A DNA stretch of 64,000 nucleotides, taken from NCBI GenBank assembly GCA_922989275.2, contig OV277857.1, positions 83,569,321 through 83,633,320 on the forward strand, read 5' to 3'. Below, piece by piece: positions 1 through 10,200 of the stretch. The position numbers were made by a program, and so were the translations under genes. Origin of the DNA: Gari tellinella. Lineage: Eukaryota > Mollusca > Bivalvia > Cardiida > Psammobiidae. Position 1 is the first letter of the stretch. Each line of letters opens with the position of its first letter. Under the pieces are notes generated by a model. It made no database searches. It was not told the origin of the DNA and saw nothing but the letters and a program-made list of their open reading frames with translations.

Positions 1-35
1 TTTAAACGGGAAAGAATAACAGGTTCTCCACTGTA
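1..35. mobile_element. Right end of an Hp6 MITE cut by the window edge
   Basis: The window opens inside the right inverted repeat of an Hp6 element. The tract reads GGGAAAGAATAACAGG..CTCCACTGTA, the same end as the complete copy at 2597-2848. The rest of the element lies to the left of the window. Confidence 0.8.
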
Positions 36-123
36 TTTGGATGCAAACTGTTTCAATATTGATTTAAGTAGTCTAGGGCGACGCAATATTTAAATGGTAG
101 AAACAGTGAATGTATTCAAATAC

Positions 124-244
124 CTGTGTCACAACCTGTTATGTATATTCCCTGACCATTTACAGCAATAGATCTTGTCGTTTTACGAGTGATGTATTTC
201 AAAGATGCTGACAAGCCAAGCCAATATCGCCTTGCTCTCAACAT
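124..244 (-). CDS. SDR9C-type dehydrogenase copy 1, exon 1 only
   Basis: On the minus strand an ATG at 244 opens 121 nt ending in the dinucleotide-binding motif GIYITGCDTG, then a GT donor (GACACAG|GTATTTG). Motif and phase-1 donor match exon 1 of copies 2 and 3, so this is the first exon of another tandem copy whose remaining exons lie left of the window. It predicts only about 41 residues before the splice, against 72 in the other copies. The frame stays open about 15 codons further upstream (a hydrophobic stretch, VVIYI) to a stop. The true start may therefore lie in an unseen 5' exon, or this copy has a shorter membrane anchor. Confidence 0.75.
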
Positions 245-1100
245 GATATAAATCACAACAAAAATACCACACTCGTATATCTATACACAAGCTTTAAAGG
301 TATACACCAGCAATTCGTGAGACACCTAGTGGCTTTTAACGAGGTGCGATAACTCAAGCATCGTTACTCAACGAAATCATGCATATCGGTTACCTCCCGT
401 AGATACTTTCGGTTTCAAACAATCTCCATAAATCGCGTAATAAAGACGTTAAATGCATGAAAGTGTACTTGATAAATGAAAGAACGTGAATCTTGTTAAA
501 TGCTTTATCTAATAAGGCTAAGTTAATAACCCAAAACTTCAATCAAATTGAATATGAGCGTGAACCCGAGATCACATAGAAAAAGCCGTCGGCTTATTTA
601 GGCCATTGGTATATGTATGAAAGTGCCTATAGTTTCAAAAGAAGCCTTATAACTTATGCTTTTTTACCATTGTCTTATTATTCACACCTATAGCTTTTAT
701 TGTGAGAAGTTTCATCAATTTATTTCGGGCAGATTTTGATTGAGTTAGTGTTTTCATTGAATTGGAGCCGAACACAATTTAGAAAAATGCATATATATCG
801 GGCAACAAACCATACTCTTTGCATCATACTTTCAGTGAGCATCACTTTTTAACTGTTTTAATGTTTGTTTGTGCCAATTATTACTTTTAATCATTTTAGA
901 AATGCAAAATAGCGCATGCCGACTCTTTGCCGAGAATGGCTACATCATACATTTCAAAAACCCATAGACAAAAAAATACCATTATAAGTTTATAACCTAT
1001 ATTTTTCTTTTTGCCATTGTACTTAGATATGTTTGAAGAACCTATTCTGAAATTTTCATAGAGATCCATCGGAGATTTCATTTGGTATCGTATGTCCCTC
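245..1100. other. AT-rich 5' flank of copy 1, no gene seen
   Basis: No coding signal, RNA gene or clear repeat is recognised. It should hold the promoter of SDR copy 1, but no TATA box or initiator can be singled out. Confidence 0.4.
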
Positions 1101-1120
1101 AATGAAATCGAAAAGCGCGT

Positions 1121-1293
1121 TTGCAAACAGTTTGGGTCCTGATCAGAGGCCATGTAACGTGGCGTATCAGGACCAAAACTTTTTGACACTCTTATCGATA
1201 TTTTTTAAGTCAATCAACTTTAAATCTAACTTTGAAACGTGTCTTTCAGACAACAATACTGAAACAGACGATAATAAAGCGGTGAAGTGGTAA
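1121..1293. mobile_element. Hp1 hairpin MITE copy
   Basis: The degenerate core palindrome (CAGTTTGGGTCCTGATCAGA ... TATCAGGACCAAAACT) is followed by the family's typical right arm with CAGACGATAATAAAGCGG and terminus GGTGAAGTGGTAAA. The left end is unclear. Confidence 0.7.
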
Positions 1294-1378
1294 AAATATC
1301 CCGAATAATTTGACCATGAAAGGGTTAAAGATGGGTAACAAAGCGTCTGGTTATAAATATTCAGCTAGATACATGTAC

Positions 1379-1586
1379 ATAACCCCTTTTCCCCAAGTAC
1401 AGTCACGGTTATTTGCAAACAGTTTTGATCCTTATCAGACGCTACATAATGCGACGCCTCACCAGAATTCAATCTGTTCAACACTCACTTCGTTATTACT
1501 TTGGACAACTACTTGATAGTTACATTTGAAAAATAAAAACAGACACTTGTTTGAAGCAGTTGGCGTCAGAGCAGTGAAGGTGTTAA
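1379..1586. mobile_element. Hp1 hairpin MITE copy (diverged)
   Basis: It begins TAACCCCTTTT and ends GCAGTGAAGGTGTTAA, with a degenerate core (CAGTTTTGATCCTTATCAGA / CTCACCAGAATTCAATCTG) between. Length and termini fit the TTAA-ended Hp1 family. Confidence 0.7.
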
Positions 1587-1617
1587 CCCGTTTACGATTA
1601 AATTATTTGGAAGATTT

Positions 1618-1836
1618 TTACCCCTTCACCGTTTAGTTGTCGTCTGCTTCAACTTTGTTGTCTGCAATGTCGTTTCAAAGTTAAAAAAATAAGGCAATAT
1701 GGTTGAATACATTTCAAAACGAGTGTTAAACAGTTTGGATCCTGATCAGACGCCACGTTAAGCGGCGTCTGATCAGGATCCAAACTGTTTGCAAATTAAG
1801 CGTCATTGCGCGTGAAAGGGTTAAAACAGCATTTGA
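1618..1836. mobile_element. Hp1 hairpin MITE copy, well preserved
   Basis: Termini are TTTACCCCTTCACCG on the left and CGTGAAAGGGTTAA on the right. The core at about 1731-1792 is an almost perfect palindrome (GTTTGGATCCTGATCAGACG with its complement) around a CACGTTAAGCG tip. TTAA-type ends with CCC/GGG resemble piggyBac-like MITEs. Confidence 0.8.
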
Positions 1837-2023
1837 ACCACAGGTACTTGACACATACTTTATTATCTATTAACCTTCCCCCCCCCCCCCCTTTAAAAAA
1901 ACAAAACAAAACAAAAAACCTTGTATCTATAATAGGAGTATAGTAAAAAAAAATTTTTTTTTTTAAAGGGGGGGGGGGGGGTAATAGATAATAAAGTATG
2001 TGTCAAGTACCTGTGATTTGAAC
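1834..2023. repeat. Long inverted repeat with poly-C/poly-G arms
   Basis: A ~45-nt arm (TACTTGACACATACTTTATT...) is followed by a run of about 14 C. After ~75 nt comes a run of about 15 G and the exact complement (AATAAAGTATGTGTCAAGTA). The spacer is A/T-rich with long homopolymers. Confidence 0.9.
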
Positions 2024-2250
2024 ATGTTAACATACGACATTTTGATATAAACGCCTTTAAAGTAGTTCTCATGGGTTGATTCATATCACATTCTGTACTT
2101 ACGAATTTCACGCATGGTCTAAGGCTTCAAATGTATATTTATAGAATCTCCAGTTACACGTATATATAATTCAATACTATAGACAGTATGTTGATATTTT
2201 AAAACATCTACACTGTTTCGTAGACGCAGATGCTTAGATTGTGTTGACTG

Positions 2251-2466
2251 CTTTAACCTCATCGCTGCCTTAGTCAAAGTTCAATTGTTATTTGCAAATA
2301 TTTTGGATCCTGATAAAATGCCGTGTAACGCAGCATCTGGCCAGGATCCAATCTGTTTGACACTCATTACCGTATTACTAGAGTTATAAATTTAGAATTT
2401 AATTTAAGGTATAAAAGCAGACGACAATTGTTTAAGCAGATGGCGTCATGACAGTTAGGGGGTTAA
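2251..2466. mobile_element. Hp1 hairpin MITE copy
   Basis: Left end TAACCTCATCGCTGCC and right end ACAGTTAGGGGGTTAA bracket a core with TTTTGGATCCTGATAAAATG and CCAGGATCCAATCTGTTTG. Confidence 0.7.
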
Positions 2467-2596
2467 CTTCTCAACTTTAGACTAATTAATCATCACGTCA
2501 GCCATTGTGTATCCGGATCAGACACCAGATGAAATTCTATTTGCAAATGTTTACAAACTTAGGCCAAGGCAGTAAAGGGTTAATGGAACGTTTATA

Positions 2597-2848
2597 TACA
2601 GTGGAGAATCTGTTATTATTTCCCGTTTAAACGCAAACGTATACGCAAACGCAAAGCACTAAAACGAAGAAAATAACAACTTTTGGACAATTCTGATAAT
2701 TCATGTTTATCTTGGTAGCAAACAGTTTGGAGCCTGATCAGACGCCGGGTTACCCGGCGTCTGATCTGGGTCCAAACTGTTTGCACTGCAAATAATAGTT
2801 TTAGCGTAAACGCGTTTATTGGGAAAGAATAACAGATTCTCCACTGTA
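2597..2848. mobile_element. Complete Hp6 MITE, TA-flanked
   Basis: Perfect terminal inverted repeats begin ACAGTGGAGAATCTGTTATT on the left and end AACAGATTCTCCACTGT on the right, each next to TA. The centre (about 2717-2788) is the Hp1-type palindrome with GC tip CCGGGTTACCCGG. TA target duplication suggests a Tc1/mariner-type transposase; that is inference. Confidence 0.85.
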
Positions 2849-3299
2849 CCAATCCAATGTAGACAGTTAACAAGATATAAAGCATTTTTAGATATATTTC
2901 AGTGGTTTTCAACTCTTACCATCCTAGCACTCAGTTATGACTCTGGTTTCGTTTCAAAGACTTATCATAGCTAAGACCGTCAGTAAACAACAAACAGCTT
3001 GTTGTCGATTCTGTGTTTACTTCATGTTTCCCTGTAGCTTTTAAGGGCAATTCCATGTTTCAATTTATTGAAGTCAACTTATGAATAATTGTGGTTGTTT
3101 TCTGCAACAAATTGCAAATTGATAAACAGCACAGACTCTGGTCCTAATGGAGCCTTCCGACCGGGGTCTACACTGTATACATAGTACTAGTTTTTCGAAT
3201 AAGAGTGTACTCATCACTAGGGTTAAATGTGTTAAAGCAGAAGGGAAATGGCATCTCATTAGGGTCTACACTATTTGTCTTTTATATTCTTATCCATGG

Positions 3300-3392
3300 T
3301 CAAAAAGAGAGTTAGAGAGAGAGGGGGTCAAAGAGAGAGAGACAGAGACAGATAGACAGAGGGACAGAGACAGAGACAGAGAGCGAGAGACC
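3300..3392. repeat. GA/GACA-rich simple repeat
   Basis: Imperfect (GAGA)n and (GACA)n low-complexity tract. It gives artificial open frames. Confidence 0.9.
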
Positions 3393-3579
3393 TATTTAAG
3401 TAAACTGCCATTGTTATTTTGTCAGTTTCGTCGTTTTAGTAAACATGTTGTATTTACCTGCGTATTGTACAAATTACCTCATTTTAGATAAGCATCACAT
3501 ATGAGGGACCTTATCTGGATCTTAAATATTTATAAAATCTATCAAGTATTTCAAAATTTACCACCAGCATGTACCTCGT

Positions 3580-3745
3580 AGCCTGTTTCAAGTTTTGAAG
3601 ACAGGTGACCTTATGCCTTAGGACGCATTTTGCTTTACTTTCAGCCTACTTTTAGCTTACATCTACTACGATATAGCAAACATTTCTTATTGTACACATT
3701 CGTGTCTCTTTAAAGAAGAACACTTTTCTTCGGTGTAGGAATACA
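3580..3745. mobile_element. Hp3 remnant
   Basis: Contains CCTCGTAGCCTGTTTCAAGT, TTTTGAAGACAGGTGACC and an arm of the hairpin (TTTGCTTTACTTTCAGCCT), as in the intact Hp3 at 32739-32983. The second hairpin arm is lost. Confidence 0.6.
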
Positions 3746-3996
3746 TTAACTCTTTCCTCCCTGAAAATTCAAATGGACAATCCCAGTTTCAATTTTAGTC
3801 TAGTCCATTTCTGACTTTTAAGGGTTGTTTTTGTCAATGTTTTGCATTATGAAAAACAGTGAAAACCCAGATCAGAGGGCTCCGTAAGGAGCCCTCTGAT
3901 CTGGATATTCACTGTTTGCATAGGACAAGTTCACTTTGTACATGTATACTGTTTGAAAAGGACGCCTATATGCGGGACTAGGGCTCAAAGGGTTAA
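3746..3996. mobile_element. Complete Hp2 MITE, TTAA-flanked
   Basis: TTAA at 3746-3749 and 3993-3996 flank a 243-bp element with ends CTCTTTCCTCCCTG and GGGCTCAAAGG. A palindrome (CCAGATCAGAGGGCTCC and complement) lies in the middle. Confidence 0.85.
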
Positions 3997-4109
3997 AGGC
4001 TTAAAAGTGTTTGTACGGAGTAATGGTTTAAAGATATCATTGCAGTTGTTGTTATTATCACTTTGGCATTGAAATAAACTGAATATTTTCATTAAACTTT
4101 TCAGTATAT

Positions 4110-4220
4110 TTAATCTTTCTTCAAGTGACATATGTCAAGTGGACAATCACAGTTGGTCATTTTAGTGATGATCCAGTCTGACACACAGGTTGGCAGGTAT
4201 CCATAGTAACGAGCAAGTGT
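4110..4220 (-). CDS. SDR copy 2, exon 6 (terminal)
   Basis: 111 nt: acceptor TTTCAG|ACACTTGCTCG, encoding TLARYYGYLP..., ending HLKKD and TAA at 4110-4112. Highly conserved in the four copies of this exon in the window. Confidence 0.9.
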   Translation of the reverse strand, partial: TLARYYGYLPTCVSDWIITKMTNCDCPLDICHLKKD

Positions 4221-7200
4221 CTGAAATAAGATTGAAATATAATACGTTTCTATTAAAGACAAATCTAATTATAAATGATAAAGTAACATGTTAAGTGATA
4301 TATGATTTGCAAAGTATTATAAGAACGACATTCTGAAAAGTATTTTGAATTACTGTTATTCTTAATATATTATGCTAAGTCAAAGTGTTTTGCAACTCTC
4401 TTTTCTCTATTTCTGTAGTCTACTACTAGTACTAAACCCGTACTTATATTTGCTAACAGTTTGGATACTGATTAGACACCGCGGAACCTAGCGTCTGGTC
4501 AGGATCAAAACTGTTTGCCACATGTTTTGAAAGAACAGTAGTTATACTGCCTTAAATCTTACTTGAAATGATATTGCAGACAATAATATTGAATCAGACG
4601 ACAATATGGCGGTGAAGAGGTAAACACCTCACAATAAATTTGATAATGTAAGGGTTAACTCTTTGAGCCCTAGTCCCGCATATAGGCGTCCTTTTCAAAC
4701 AGTGTCGTGTGAATAGTACATGTGTCATATGCAAACAGTGAAGACCAAGATCAGAGGGCTCCTATCGGAGCCCTCTGATCTGGGTCTTCACTGTTTGTCA
4801 CAATGCCAAACATTGACAAAAACAACCCTTAAAAGTAAGAAATCGACTAGACTAAAATCGAAACTGGAATTGCTCATTTAAAGTTTCAGGGAGGAAAGAG
4901 TTAAGACAGTGTTTGTGTTAGACGGAGTATAAAGTCATTGTGGTATTGAAATGTTAAACCTCTTCACTGACATGACGTCATCAATTTTAAACACTTGTCC
5001 CATGCTTTTATTTCTCAACTTTAATTTTTAGGTTTTTTGATTAAAGAAATATTGAAATGAACGTCAAACAGTTTGGATCCTGATCAGACGCCGCGTGACG
5101 CGGCGTCTGATCATGATCAAAGCTGTTTGCAATAACTATCGTACTCGGGGTAGGGCAGTGAAGGGGTTAACAGCAATATCATCATGCACGTTAACAAGAA
5201 GATATTTAGAGAGAGAAATTATTGTACAAGTACAACATTGGTCATCAATAAGAATAGATTAATTCGTTCAATACCGTGTGGGAATCAAACCAGTTCTTCC
5301 CAAGTCCATCAACCAGATAAGATGTGTGTGGTTGTTCGCTCATAATGGCGTGTACCATGGCGTCTATCACCGGTTTGGTTGTTGGTGAACCAGTGTCTCG
5401 AGGAACACTTTCACTAGCTTCAACCTTACTGATCAAGTACTCCCTTCCGTACGTAGCCCTGACGTCATCAGAGAGTGTCTCCCACATCTCATGTGCCTCC
5501 GTGCGATATCGTTGGTACTAAACAATAAGCGATACAGATGTATTACATAAAAGTATCATCTAGTACTGGAATATGCGGTTATGTGCATATTTGAATTATT
5601 GCTCAATTCTCTCAACATGAAGTTGGTCATTCGCATTTTTCATGTGGGGGGGGGGGGGGGGGGGGGCTTCCAGCTAGCTCGCGGAAGATCAGTAGTTCTA
5701 CCCAGTTGCTGACTTGTGCCTGAAACAGTGCAAACAGGGCTTCTGGGGTTATCCTCTACCTGTAATTAGCTAGACATCACGATATGACTGAAATACTGTT
5801 ACAAACGACATAAAATCATAACAAATCAAATAAAATCAGCACGAAGTGGGGAAATATTATTTTCAGTTGAAATTAGACTTATCGCAAGTGCAATGTATTG
5901 CAATGTAGGAAAGATAATTCGATTTAATACGATTGGCAAACATTCGAGTCTGATCTGGTTTCAAACTGTCTGCAATAGACCTACATGTACTTTCTAGGGT
6001 AAAGGCAATTAATAAAGTATTTTCTACTTGATAAATCAAAGAGTTAGACGATCCAGATAGGGTAAAGGCAATTAATAAATTATTTTCTACTTGATAAATC
6101 AAAGAGTTAGACGATCCAGATTTTAAAATGGTATTGCAGGTATGTTGAAAATTCAAAGAAATATAAGACCAGTCTGACACTCGAAATGTGAAAGTCGTAG
6201 TTCGGATTAAGCGTGTTAATTTGAAGGTTAACCTTATCAAAGGGACCAGAATAATACTTTGGAATAACGGAAAATTTGGATAAACGAAATTCAGACAATC
6301 TTTATACCAAAATTAGTTTACTTATTCCATTCGTTAACAGTGTCAAAAGAAACAATAAAATAAATAGATAAAATATTAATTGGGTTTTTATGGAATGGAA
6401 AAAAGGAAAAGATTAAAAGAAAACACTTAAAGGTGAAAATATACATGGCGGCCTAAACATGATCGATGTAGAAAGTTTCATAAGGTCAATTAAATTAAAA
6501 TGGATAAGATCGTTATTACATGAAGATGATGCAAATATCCCCAGAAAACTACTCTACCAATTTGGCAACACTTTTCTTATATTTTACATGAACATAACAT
6601 CTCTATAATCATTGCCAAAACAGATATAAAACTAACACCATGTTACACATATATTTTAAAGACATATTTCGAGTTTAAATCACTGCAGTCAGATTATAAC
6701 ACTATGCCCTACAAGTGTTTTAATATTAGGCAACAGCTTTTGAGGGGTAATAGACATTTCCTGTTTTTTAAGGAAAAACTCTTATTTTTAAATCTTGGAT
6801 TAACTCGGATATTCTATTTGTGAATGATATTATAGGACCAACAGGGAACCTGGATGAATATATAATTCTAAAGAAACTTAAAAACAAATCTAATTGGATC
6901 TGTCAAATTAGTATACTAAAAAAGGCATTTCCAAAAATATACAAAAGCACCCTTAAATCAAGGGAACCGAAACCATCAATGGTTAAAACAGAACTGAAAA
7001 TGTATTTTAACAGGCATGACAAATTAAAGATGTCCAACAAAGAATGTTCCATAATATGTGGAACACAACATTCAAAAAAGATATACACTGGGAAAAATTC
7101 TATACACAATTAGACCAATTTCGCATTGATGATCGTGTCAAACAATTTAAATTTAAATTAGTACAAAATATATTAGCAATAAAAGTAAACTTATATAAAT

Positions 7201-10200
7201 GGAAACTTGAAAAAAATTCCAACTGTAATATTTGTAATGTGATATAAGACTATAAACATTTTTTTCTGAAATGCAAAGCTGTTTCAAGTTTATGGGAAGC
7301 TTTATTGAAAGTCTTCAAATTATGCGGTTTCAAAAATAATATATATTCTTTAAAAACGTCCATATTAGGATATAAAATTAACGACACCCGCTTTAAGGAT
7401 GTAAACATGGTTCTGAGCTTAATAGGACTTTGTATTTACAAAGGTTATTACATAGGTGACAAAAGAAGAAATCCATGCATCATAGAACACTTATTTGTTA
7501 AAGAATTCAATTCCATGTATTCTTATTTGATGTCAAGACAAAGATTGTCAATATTCTTAGTCAAACTCAACAAGCATTTGGCTAACAATATGAAATGAAT
7601 AACCTTATTGTATTGACCATGTATTATTTTGTTTGTATTTTAAGACTGTATATACTTTGTGAAAATTGATAATAAAAGAGGTTGAAAAACTTCACAAAAA
7701 AAAGAAATTCAGATTAGGCGGGTGGTTTATAAACAATTAAAAGGGAAAAATCGGGACGGCAAAATAAATTTGGTTTAACGAAAATTTCAGTTTAAGCGAG
7801 TTTGGATTAATGAGTTTGGACTGTACGTAAATTTTGTAGGTTGGAAACTCACGTTTTCAGGTCGCCTGCAACCTGTAGCGCTCCCAAAGTTTCCCGGTAA
7901 AATATTTGCGACTTTGACTCCGAACCTTTGCATCTCCAGTCTGAGACAGTCTGACATACATTCAAGGGCGTATTTTGAGGTGTGGTATGCAGAGTAACCC
8001 GGCCATGGAAACACTCCTCTTACACTGGAAACATTTACCACTCGACCTAGGGAAAATGGCAAGATTTATATTATATTTCAATACAAAAAAAGCTGATTTG
8101 CATGTACTATACTTATATTTATAGTCAATAAGCTATTGGAAATATTTACTGATGGTCACTCAAACGCTGGTTTGGACTTTGTTTAGACAATATTTCAGTC
8201 ATGTCGTAATGCGTAATATTCATGAATAAAGAACGAGCCAACTACCGCCGGTAAATGAGACTGGTGCCGTGTCACGAAGTGCGATTAGGGAACTTACTAA
8301 TGGCACGTTACGAACAGGCTCACCCCTACAAGTACTACATGTATTTAGAAAAGACCGTATGTTATGTTTAGACACATACACGTAGTCTCACATCTACAAT
8401 ATCTTCAAATGAATATGTATGTAGATATAAGGCAATAAGAAATAGCGATGTGCTGTCAGAACAATACTATCTAATTTTATAATCTACCTTTTGTTTTTCT
8501 GACAAGATACAGAAATGTCCTGATTGTTCTGAGGGCTCCGTAACAATTAACGTTCATGTTTTTATGGAACAGGTCTACCGTCAGCCACTCGACGTCCCCC
8601 ATCACACCAAACCCGGCGTTGTTCAAGATCGCCCACAAACCTTTCAGTATATAATTGAAAAATACCTTTTTTTATAGATCCTGTAACAGATTGGCTATTT
8701 CACATTTCTTGTTCAAATAGAAAGCTGCCGCTGATATAACCATTATTGTGCTTTATTATATACATATCGATGATTTACAGAGATTTCTCAGTTTGATAAA
8801 TTTGATATCGTCACTGTTGATATCATCACTACATGTAGTGATGATATCACTTTTTGTTACGTCACGTCATAATTAGTTTAGTGACGTCGCGGTAATCAAT
8901 TTTGTGTGTTTTTTCTGTAAAAACGTCATTAAAATATATATAATAAATAGAATAATCAATTCCTTTGAATAGATATGAAAAATATATCACTCGAATGGGT
9001 TGTTATCTGGTTAAAAAACGAGTCCACAGGACTCGTTTTTAAACCAGATAACAACCCATTCTCGTGATATATTTTTCATATCAATCGAAAGAAATTGATT
9101 ATCCTCTATTTATCTTTTAAAAAATGTGCATTTAGTCCGATAGAAGGAGGCGCAGAAGAAATACTTAAGTACGTGGCTCCTGGATAGTCCATGTCTAAAT
9201 AACATTGCTGTGCACTTTTGTCTGACGAATTTCTTGCTGAACAAAGCTATGTTTTCTTTATCATACATATATTAAATATATATTACCAAGTTAAAGTCTA
9301 CTTTCAGTCCGGAAGACCGCTCAGCCAACTGTACATTTACTCCCCTGATCATTGAGCCATCTTGCCTACAATACTGAGCACTGCTAACATATAGCGCGTA
9401 GGAAGCCGCAATACCGGCTCCAACCCTTCACAGGTACCCAGTTTAATCCCTGGGTATTTTGCTCAAGAACATTCATATACATCATCGGGGATTCGGAAAA
9501 AAAATCCCCTAGTCAGGCCGCTGGCCTGTCGAGGGATCGAACTCACGACCCCTGGTACAATAGTCCAACGTGTTACCACTGGACTACTACCGCCGGTTTT
9601 CACTGCCATATGCGACGAAATGAGACTTTGCAAAACGTTTTGATCCAGATCCGACGCCGTGTAACGAAGCGTCTGATCTGGGTCCAAACTCTTTGTTACC
9701 AGTATCGAGATATCGCACAACATCTAGCGGCGAAAGGATTAAAGGCATTCATTCCAACCCTTCTGAAAGATCAAAGTACGATATCAAGTCCTGTTATTCC
9801 ATTTTACACATTTTATACAGCACACTAGTCAGCTCGCACAGGTGAAAAAGAATTTTATCTTTCAGGTTGGCGGTAAAGTCATAAAAATGGTCAATGTCTA
9901 CTTAGTAAAATTTATGGGCCATAATCCCAAATTCCCTCTGGTGATTTAGCTGACCACTAGCATTAAACTTTGCAAACATCATATACCTACGAGTACAAAC
10001 ATTTTCAGAAAATTAAGTAAAGATTGCACGAGAAAGGGTTGATTTAAAGAGCGGACAAGGCAAACAATTGTCTACTTCGACTACTTTTAATGGCACAATC
10101 TTGTAGAAACTTAAGCGAATAATCCGATCATCGAATTGGCCAGGCTTTTAAACCTTAATTATTTACAACAAATTTGGTAACGATCAGGTTAGATATCTGT

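Noticed and set aside
3147..3491. 114-codon plus-strand frame
   Set aside because: Its second half is the GA/GACA simple repeat and no homology is seen.
5324..5521. Plus-strand frame opposite SDR exon 5 (also at 15277 and 46702)
   Set aside because: It is the antisense shadow of a conserved coding exon; it recurs only because the exon recurs.
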